Shown here one piece after another: positions 58,407 to 64,000 of a stretch of DNA of 64,000 bases. Every line of letters starts with the position of its first letter. Positions within the stretch are counted from its first letter, which is position 1. The stretch is from NCBI RefSeq assembly GCF_004297125.1, contig NZ_SCVD01000001.1:248001-312000 (forward strand), written 5' to 3'. The translations under genes were made by a program, and so were the position numbers. Origin of the DNA: Phenylobacterium sp. Lineage in GTDB: Bacteria > Pseudomonadota > Alphaproteobacteria > Caulobacterales > Caulobacteraceae. The notes beneath the pieces are model-generated. The model was not told the DNA's origin. It made no database searches and saw only the letters and a program-made list of their open reading frames with translations.

Positions 58407-58997
58407 CTAGCTGAGTACGATCAGCACGACCCGACGATTGGCCTGGCGGCCCGCCCGGTCGTTGTTCGGCGCGGCCGGCGCATCCGGACCATACGAGATG
58501 GTGCTGATTCTATTCAGCGGCACGCCGTGCTGATTGAGGTAGCGGCGAACCGCCTCCGCGCGCTCTTCGCCGAGCTTGTAGTTGAAGTCCTTCGGGCCCG
58601 TGGCGTCGGTATGACCCTGGACCTCGACGTAGACGTTGCGGTTGTCGGTCTTCAGCTTCTCGGCGAAGGCGTCCAGCCGGGCCTGGGTCTCGGGCGAGAG
58701 CGCGGCCTTGGCGACGCCGAACTTCATGCTGTCGTCGGACAGGACCTCGGAATAGAGGAACTTGCCTTCAGCCAGCTTTCCGGCCGCGGTGGCGCGGTCG
58801 AGCGCATCCTTGGCCGTGCCTTCCACCGCCGCAATGTGGGTCTCGGCCGAGTCGACCCGGCCGCTGACCGCGTCGGTCTTGGCGCCGACGACGGCCACTT
58901 CGGACCTGACAAACTTCTTGGTGGCGCAGCCTCCGAGGCTCACCGCCGCCAGCAACGCCGCCCCCGTAATCATCGCCTTCGATGTGGCGTGGATCAT
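58407..58997 (-). CDS. OmpA-family lipoprotein
   Basis: 196 residues. Lipobox LGGC after MIHATSKAMITGAALLAAVS. A helical stalk (about 30-75) is followed by the OmpA C-terminal peptidoglycan-binding domain: NVYVEVQGHTDATGPKDFNY, then KLGEERAEAVRRYLNQHG and GRQANRRVVLIV. Anchors the outer membrane to peptidoglycan. GGAG lies 8 nt upstream of ATG. Co-directional with the Pro-rich protein. Confidence 0.92.
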   Translation of the reverse strand: MIHATSKAMITGAALLAAVSLGGCATKKFVRSEVAVVGAKTDAVSGRVDSAETHIAAVEGTAKDALDRATAAGKLAEGKFLYSEVLSDDSMKFGVAKAALSPETQARLDAFAEKLKTDNRNVYVEVQGHTDATGPKDFNYKLGEERAEAVRRYLNQHGVPLNRISTISYGPDAPAAPNNDRAGRQANRRVVLIVLS

Positions 58998-59148
58998 TCA
59001 ATTCTCTCCGTTCCGGTTGGTCCCCCCGACCGTCGTTAAGCTTTGAACGGACCATTCCATCAGGTCGGAAAGGGGCCGTTTTCGGGCGTAGCTTGACCAT
59101 GGCGACGTCGAAGCGGCGGCGCCTTGCGGAAAAACGGCTTGCCAGGCG

Positions 59149-59177
59149 CTAGGTGTTATAGTTCAGTATAACACTAG
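59149..59177. promoter_or_regulatory. Operator of the YtrA-type GntR operon
   Basis: GTGTTATA-GTTCAG-TATAACAC perfect 8-bp arms, plus CTAG(G)/CTAG outer matches. It lies 68 nt before the GntR ATG and overlaps the only promoter-like TATA-rich sequence, consistent with autorepression. Confidence 0.75.
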
Positions 59178-59244
59178 ACCGGCGAGGCTCGGATGAGCGT
59201 CGGCGGTCGCCACCGCGGTTCGCGGCGGCTATCCGGAACGGACG

Positions 59245-59619
59245 ATGGATCCAGAGTGGAACGACAGCCAGCCGATCTACCGCCAGATCCGCGACCGGGT
59301 GGTCGCGATGATCCTCGACGGCTTGCTCAAGGAGGGCGATCCGGCGCCGTCGGTCCGCGCGGTGGCGACGGAAAGCCGGGTGAATCCGCTGACGGTGCTG
59401 AAGGCCTACCAGCAGCTCACGGACGAGGATCTGATCGAGAAGCGGCGGGGGCTCGGCATGTTCGTGAAGGTGGGCGCGCGGGACCGGCTGCTCCAGACCG
59501 AGCGGGAGAGGTTCCTGAGCGAACAGTGGCCCGAGATCCACGCCACGATCCAGCGCCTGGGGCTGGCCGACGACCTGCTGGGCGAGCGCGCCAAGTCGCC
59601 GCCGCGTGGGAAGGACTGA
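59245..59619 (+). CDS. GntR family regulator, YtrA subfamily
   Basis: 124 residues: the HTH N-terminal domain only (PIYRQIRDRVVAMILDGLLK, then PAPSVRAVATESRVNPLTVL and KRRGLGMFVKVGARDRL), with a short C-terminal helical tail typical of YtrA rather than of FadR/HutC types. Such repressors control the ABC transporter behind them. The overlap and order GntR-ABC ATPase-permease fits. The inverted repeat upstream is the likely target. Inducers are often cell-wall-active compounds. Confidence 0.92.
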   Translation: MDPEWNDSQPIYRQIRDRVVAMILDGLLKEGDPAPSVRAVATESRVNPLTVLKAYQQLTDEDLIEKRRGLGMFVKVGARDRLLQTERERFLSEQWPEIHATIQRLGLADDLLGERAKSPPRGKD

Positions 59620-59623
59620 GCGC

Positions 59624-60496
59624 ATGGCCTGCATAGACGCCCGCGGCCTGCACAAGAGCTATGGCAAGACCGTCGCGCTCGAGGGAATCGATCTGCGCGT
59701 CGAGGAGGGCCGCATCCTGGGCCTCATCGGCCCGAACGGCGCGGGCAAGAGCACCGCCCTGCAGGCGATCCTTGGCCTCATCCCCCACGAAGGGGAACTC
59801 ACGGTGCTGGGCCGCAATCCGTGGACGGCTCGCGAAGCCCTGATGTCCGACGTCTGCTTCATCGCCGACGTGGCGGTGATGCCGCGCTGGATGCGGGTCT
59901 GGCAGGCGCTGGACTACATGGACGGCGTCCATCCCCGGTTCGACCGGGCCAAGGCCGAGGGGTTTCTCGCCAAGACCAGCATCAAGCGCGCGAGCAAGGT
60001 GCGCGAGCTGTCGAAGGGCATGACCGCCCAGTTGCACCTGGCGCTGGTGATGGCGGTGGACGCCAGGCTGCTGGTGCTGGACGAGCCGACGCTGGGCCTG
60101 GATATCCTCTATCGCAAGCAGTTCTACGACAGCCTGCTGAACGACTATTTCGACCACAGCCGAACGATCGTGGTCTCAACCCACCAGGTCGATGAGATCG
60201 AGCACATCCTGACCGACGTGGTGTTCCTGGATCGGGGCCGCATCGTGCTGGACGTCAGCATGGAGGCCTACGAGGCCCGATTCGCCGAGCTGCTGGCGAC
60301 GCCGGAGCACGTGGCGGCGGCCCGCAGCCTGGGGCCGATCCACGAGCGCCAGCTGTTCGGCCGCAGCATCCTGGTCTTCGAGGGCGTCGACCGCGCCCGG
60401 CTCGCGGGCCTGGGCGAGGTGCGGACGCCGGGCCTGGCCGACGTGTTCGTGGCCAAGATGACGCCGACCTTTCCTGGCCGGGAGCAGGCGGCATGA
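59624..60496 (+). CDS. ABC transporter ATP-binding protein
   Basis: 290 residues. Walker A GLIGPNGAGKST, signature ELSKGMTAQLHLALVMAVDA, and Walker B LLVLDEPTLGLD, with switch His in VVSTHQVDE. The signature reads LSKGM rather than LSGGQ. It energises the permease that starts in its last codons (ATGA overlap at 60493). Four nt separate it from the regulator. Possibly an exporter linked to envelope stress. Confidence 0.95.
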   Translation: MACIDARGLHKSYGKTVALEGIDLRVEEGRILGLIGPNGAGKSTALQAILGLIPHEGELTVLGRNPWTAREALMSDVCFIADVAVMPRWMRVWQALDYMDGVHPRFDRAKAEGFLAKTSIKRASKVRELSKGMTAQLHLALVMAVDARLLVLDEPTLGLDILYRKQFYDSLLNDYFDHSRTIVVSTHQVDEIEHILTDVVFLDRGRIVLDVSMEAYEARFAELLATPEHVAAARSLGPIHERQLFGRSILVFEGVDRARLAGLGEVRTPGLADVFVAKMTPTFPGREQAA

Positions 60497-61356
60497 GCGC
60501 GGAACGCAAGGTTCGGCCGTTCTACTGGTCGGTGCGCCGCGAGCTCTGGGAGCATCCGGCGATCTATCTGGCGCCGGCCGCCGCCGGCGCCGTGGGCCTG
60601 CTGGGTTTCCTGGTCAGCACCCTGTGGCTGGCGCGCTCGGTGGCGGGCGCGGTCCCGAAGAACGACGGCCTGATGATGCCCTACGTCTTCACGGCCCTGG
60701 CGGTGATGATGATCGGCTTCCTGGTCTCGATCTTCTACTGCCTCAGCGCGCTGAACGGCGAGCGGCGGGACCGCAGCATCCAGTTCTGGAAGTCGCTGCC
60801 GGTGTCGGATCGGACGACGGTGCTGGCCAAGATGGCCGTGCCGATGGTGGCGGCGCCGATGGTGGTGCTGGCGGTGATCCTGGGCGCGCAGTTCGTCATG
60901 CTGGTGTTCAGCACCGTCGTGGTGCTGCTGAACGGGGTCGACCCCGGCCGTCTGTGGGCCCGGGTGGATCTGCGCCTGATGTGGACGGTGCTGCCGTACG
61001 GATTGCTGGTGAACGCGCTGTGGATGGCGCCGGTCTACGCCTGGCTGCTGCTGATCTCAGGCTGGGCCAAGCGGATGGCCATCGTCTGGGCGCTGGCCCC
61101 GCCGCTGGGCCTGGCCCTGTTCGAGCGGCTGGCCTTCAACTCCACCCACGTGATCCGCTTCATGATCGAGCGGGTCGTGGGCGGCTTCGGCGAGGCGTTC
61201 AGCGTCAAGGGCGAGGGCAAGGCGGCGATCGACAAGTTCTCCGACATCGACCCGGTCCACACGTTTTCCAGCCCGCATGTCTGGGGCGGCCTCGCCGTGG
61301 CGGGGCTGTTGCTGGCGGTGGTCGTCCGGCTCCGACGATCCCGCGACCCGATCTGA
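60493..61356 (+). CDS. ABC transporter permease (ABC-2 type)
   Basis: 287 residues with about six hydrophobic helices: HPAIYLAPAAAGAVGLLGFL, VFTALAVMMIGFLVSIFYCL, and later VLPYGLLVNALWMAPVYAWL. A cytosolic-type loop GERRDRSIQFWKSLPVSDRT matches ABC-2 permeases of YtrC/CcmB-type exporters. Partner of the preceding ATPase. Confidence 0.85.
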   Translation: MSAERKVRPFYWSVRRELWEHPAIYLAPAAAGAVGLLGFLVSTLWLARSVAGAVPKNDGLMMPYVFTALAVMMIGFLVSIFYCLSALNGERRDRSIQFWKSLPVSDRTTVLAKMAVPMVAAPMVVLAVILGAQFVMLVFSTVVVLLNGVDPGRLWARVDLRLMWTVLPYGLLVNALWMAPVYAWLLLISGWAKRMAIVWALAPPLGLALFERLAFNSTHVIRFMIERVVGGFGEAFSVKGEGKAAIDKFSDIDPVHTFSSPHVWGGLAVAGLLLAVVVRLRRSRDPI

Positions 61357-61399
61357 TCTGACCCCCAACCCACCGTAACCGTCGCCACAGGAGGTGCGC

Positions 61400-62227
61400 G
61401 TGAGCACTGCTGCCTTGACGCCTGCCGTCAACACGAGGTCCGCCGCCACGGCGCTGGTCGCCTCCGCCCGGCTCTGGTTCGGCGTCGCCGTCATCGGCCA
61501 GGCGCTGTTCCTGACCTACATCCTGGCGTTCTACGTCCCCTCGACGCTCAGCGGGAACTTCGCCGCCTGGGCCAAGAACACCAACCTGATCACCGGCTAT
61601 GTACCGGGGGACACCGCCGGGAACCTGGCGTTCGGCGCGCATGTGCTGATGGCGGCCGTGGTCACCTTCGGCGGCACGGTCCAACTCGTGCCGCAGATTC
61701 GGGCGCGCGCGCCGCAGGTGCATCGCTGGACCGGCCGGGCGTTCATGACCACCGCCATCGCGGCCAGCGTCGTGGGCCTCTGGATGACCTGGGTGCGCGG
61801 CACGGGCGAAGGCATTCCCGCCCTCGGCATCACCCTCGACGCCGTGCTGATCCTGGCGTTCGCGGGCCTGGCCTGGCGGGCGGCGGTGACCCGGGACTTC
61901 GCCGGCCATCGCCGCTGGGCCATGCGGACGTTCATCGTCGCCAACGGGGTCTGGTTCCTGCGGTTGGGCATGGTGGTCTACGGCCTGATCCGGTCGGTCG
62001 TGGGCGACGCAATGCCCCGCATGGGGGCGTTCTTCGAGGTTTGGAACTTCGGGGCATACCTCGTGCCCCTGGCGATCCTCGAACTCTACTTCCTGGCTCA
62101 GGCCCGCGGCGGCTCCGCCGGCCGGTTCGCCGTGGCCGGCGGCCTCACCCTCGCGACCCTGCTGATGGGCGTCGGCATCGCCGGCTCCTGGTTCGGCATG
62201 TTCGCCCCCCTCCTCGCGAAGCTCTGA
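61400..62227 (+). CDS. DUF2306 membrane protein
   Basis: 275 residues from GTG 61400 with AGGAGG at 5-nt spacing. About seven hydrophobic segments. The DUF2306 pattern HVLMAAVVTFGGTVQLVPQI, then VHRWTGRAFMTTAIAASVVG and AGHRRWAMRTFIVANGVWFL has the conserved His that may bind heme or a metal. Function unknown. In the same direction as the ABC genes and close enough to be co-transcribed. Confidence 0.85.
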   Translation: MSTAALTPAVNTRSAATALVASARLWFGVAVIGQALFLTYILAFYVPSTLSGNFAAWAKNTNLITGYVPGDTAGNLAFGAHVLMAAVVTFGGTVQLVPQIRARAPQVHRWTGRAFMTTAIAASVVGLWMTWVRGTGEGIPALGITLDAVLILAFAGLAWRAAVTRDFAGHRRWAMRTFIVANGVWFLRLGMVVYGLIRSVVGDAMPRMGAFFEVWNFGAYLVPLAILELYFLAQARGGSAGRFAVAGGLTLATLLMGVGIAGSWFGMFAPLLAKL

Positions 62228-62239
62228 GGGAGACCTCCC

Positions 62240-62956
62240 ATGATCCTGCAATTCGGTCCCGAGGCGCCCTGGTTCCTCCATGTCATGGCCGCCGCCGCCC
62301 TGGTCCTTCACATCGGCGGCGGTGCAGTGGGCATTCTCTCCGGGTTCACCGCCATGTTCGCCCCCAAGGGCGGGCGGCTGCACCGGGTGTCCGGCACGGT
62401 CTTCTTCGTCGCCATGCTGAGCATGGCCGGGGTGGCGGCGATCGTGGCGCCGATGCTGGACGACGGTCGGTGGACCAACACGACGGCGGCGGTCTTCACC
62501 CTCTACCTGATCGCCACCGCCTGGGCGGCCGTGCGTCGCCCGCCGGGGCAGGCGGGCTGGTTCGAGCGTGCGGCGCTGGCCGTGCCCCTGGGCATCGCGG
62601 CCATGGGCGTGGCCGTCGTCCCCTATGGCGCGGCGACCGGGCGGATGGACGGCTTCGCCACCATCTACATGTTCGCCCTGGTCTGCGGCCTGGCGGCGGT
62701 CTCCGACATCAGGATGATCCGCCGTGGCGGGGTCATCGGCCGCGACCGCACCGTGCGCCACCTCTGGCGGATGGGCGCGGCCCTGTTCGTCGCCGCGGGC
62801 TCGTTCTTCTTCGGCCAGCAGGACCGGATCCCGGCCGCGATCCTCGCCACGCCGATCCCCGCCGTCCTGGGCGTCGCGCCCCTGGTGCTGATGGCCTTCT
62901 GGTGGATCCGCACGCGGCTGCCCCGCGGCCTCAAGCTCCGCATCGCCAGGGCCTAG
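62240..62956 (+). CDS. Multi-pass membrane protein, DUF2306-related
   Basis: 238 residues, about seven hydrophobic segments. The repeated theme LHIGGGAVGILSGFTAMFAP, KGGRLHRVSGTVFFVAMLSM and the later RTVRHLWRMGAALFVAAGSF resembles the preceding gene in its paired His-Arg positions. Together they look like a divergent pair. Function unknown. Thirteen nt follow the upstream stop. Confidence 0.75.
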   Translation: MILQFGPEAPWFLHVMAAAALVLHIGGGAVGILSGFTAMFAPKGGRLHRVSGTVFFVAMLSMAGVAAIVAPMLDDGRWTNTTAAVFTLYLIATAWAAVRRPPGQAGWFERAALAVPLGIAAMGVAVVPYGAATGRMDGFATIYMFALVCGLAAVSDIRMIRRGGVIGRDRTVRHLWRMGAALFVAAGSFFFGQQDRIPAAILATPIPAVLGVAPLVLMAFWWIRTRLPRGLKLRIARA

Positions 62957-62958
62957 CC

Positions 62959-63987
62959 ATGATCCGCAAGCCACATCGCGCCGCGGTCCTGGTCCTGGCC
63001 GCCGTCCTCCTGGCCAGCGCCGCCCAGGCCGCTGATTACAAGGCCCCCCGCACCAAATTCGGCCAACCGGATCTGCAGGGCCTCTGGACTAACACCTCGC
63101 TGACCTGGCTGCAGCGGCCGCCCATCTTCAAGGGCCTGATCGCGACCGACGCGGAGGCGGCGATGATGCTGGCGGGGTTCAAGAAGATGGCGGGCGACCT
63201 GATCTCGACCTCGGTCGATCCGAGCCTGCCCGCGCCACCGGTCGTGAAGGATGCGCCCCAGGCGGACACCCTCGAGATGGACCTCAACCTGGCCCGCATC
63301 GACGGCCGGATGCGCTCGTCCTGGATCGTCGATCCGGCGGATGGTCGGTTGCCGTTCACCGACGCCGGGAAGGCGGCGGCGCGAGCCGGCTCGCGGGGCG
63401 ACCGCTACGACGCGGCCGAGGTTCGGCCGCCCGAGGAGCGGTGCCTCGTCTCCATTGGCTCGACCGAGGGGCCGCCGATGATGAACGGCGGCTTCAACGG
63501 CCATTACCAGATCGTCCAGACCAAGGATCACGTGGCGATCCAGGTCGAGATGAACCACGACGTGCGGATCATCCGGCTCGGCGACCGCAACCACCCGCCG
63601 TCGTCGGTGCGTCTGTGGATGGGCGATTCCATCGGCTGGTGGGAAGGCGAGACCCTGGTGGTGGAGACCACCAACTTCGACCCACGCACCTACATCGGCT
63701 CCCTGACCGGTGGCTTCGCCTGGTCGCCGCGCGGCAAGCTGGTCGAGCGGTTCACCCGCAAGGGCAAGGACCTGATCCTGTACGAGTTCGCGGTGGAGGA
63801 CCCGGAGTATTTCACCAGGGTCTGGCGCGCCGAGATGCCGTTCCGGCCCGCCAAGGGACCGATCTACGAATATGCCTGCCACGAGGGCAACTACAGCCTG
63901 CCCAACATCCTGGCTGGCGCCCGCGTGCAGGAGAAGGAGCCGAAGCCCGAGGCTCCGGCTCCCAAGGCCGAGGCGCCCCCTAGCTGA
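62959..63987 (+). CDS. Secreted hypothetical protein
   Basis: 342 residues. A signal peptide ends near SAAQA. The body starts DYKAPRTKFGQPDLQGLWTN, followed by a Trp/Tyr-rich beta pattern (GNYSLPNILA) and a Pro/Glu/Ala-rich tail. Similar 'PDLQGLWTN' proteins occur in many copies in Caulobacterales and sphingomonads, function unknown. It begins 2 nt after the previous stop region (TAG-CC-ATG), so co-transcription is likely. Confidence 0.75.
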   Translation: MIRKPHRAAVLVLAAVLLASAAQAADYKAPRTKFGQPDLQGLWTNTSLTWLQRPPIFKGLIATDAEAAMMLAGFKKMAGDLISTSVDPSLPAPPVVKDAPQADTLEMDLNLARIDGRMRSSWIVDPADGRLPFTDAGKAAARAGSRGDRYDAAEVRPPEERCLVSIGSTEGPPMMNGGFNGHYQIVQTKDHVAIQVEMNHDVRIIRLGDRNHPPSSVRLWMGDSIGWWEGETLVVETTNFDPRTYIGSLTGGFAWSPRGKLVERFTRKGKDLILYEFAVEDPEYFTRVWRAEMPFRPAKGPIYEYACHEGNYSLPNILAGARVQEKEPKPEAPAPKAEAPPS

Positions 63988-64000
63988 CGGTGTCCTCGCG

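Overview
The window is a high-GC, gene-dense chromosomal segment whose gene content fits an alphaproteobacterium of the Caulobacterales, with Phenylobacterium-like genera the best guess. Clues are a GAAC-N7-GAAC LexA box in front of recA, an F1-ATPase zeta-type (DUF1476) inhibitor, a subunit-IV-like protein of aa3 oxidase, a Caulobacter-type short flagellin, several TonB-dependent receptors and three PEPxxWA-CTERM surface proteins. The taxonomic call is inference. No rRNA, tRNA, IS element, prophage or CRISPR array was seen.

Left part (0-12.4 kb): a gene-end fragment, a TPR/SLOG-like/class III nucleotide cyclase protein, a dicarboxylate-type symporter, then a probable substrate-specific uptake and catabolic locus. 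This holds a TetR regulator, an MBL-fold hydrolase, a fumarylacetoacetase-family enzyme, a TonB-dependent receptor, an MFS transporter, a cupin, an AMP-forming acid ligase and an ABM-domain protein. Two near-identical TGGAC-N4-GTCCATAG sites, one after tetR and one before the receptor, look like the operators that tie it together. Next come recA (SOS box, two tandem terminators), alaS and a PEP-CTERM protein (12.4-17.3 kb).

Middle part (17.3-38 kb): mostly housekeeping and envelope genes. These are a VOC protein, an oxidase subunit IV-like protein, icd, a class A beta-lactamase-like lipoprotein divergent from trmJ, nitronate monooxygenase with two DUF1254 paralogues, a glycosyltransferase-like protein, rpsD, an MscS channel, a secreted gluzincin-like protein, a thioesterase/Grx4/BolA group, a LysE exporter, an esterase/beta-lactamase-fold hydrolase and CinA. 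Two AT-rich regulatory gaps flank a glycine-zipper protein with nine GYYDxxGRW repeats, an EcfG-like ECF sigma factor and a second PEP-CTERM protein.

Right part (37-64 kb): purine biosynthesis on the minus strand (purC-purS-...-purQ...purL, and purB), interleaved with unrelated genes (lipoprotein, DUF3291, CocE/NonD hydrolase, orphan flagellin, phosphotransferase, SDR). The purC leader holds a likely intrinsic attenuator, and two tandem near-identical hairpins lie between the large TonB receptor and purB. The end carries a third PEP-CTERM protein, a spinster-like MFS protein, a Pro-rich TonB-like protein, an OmpA lipoprotein, and a YtrA-type GntR/ABC/DUF2306 operon with a clear operator.
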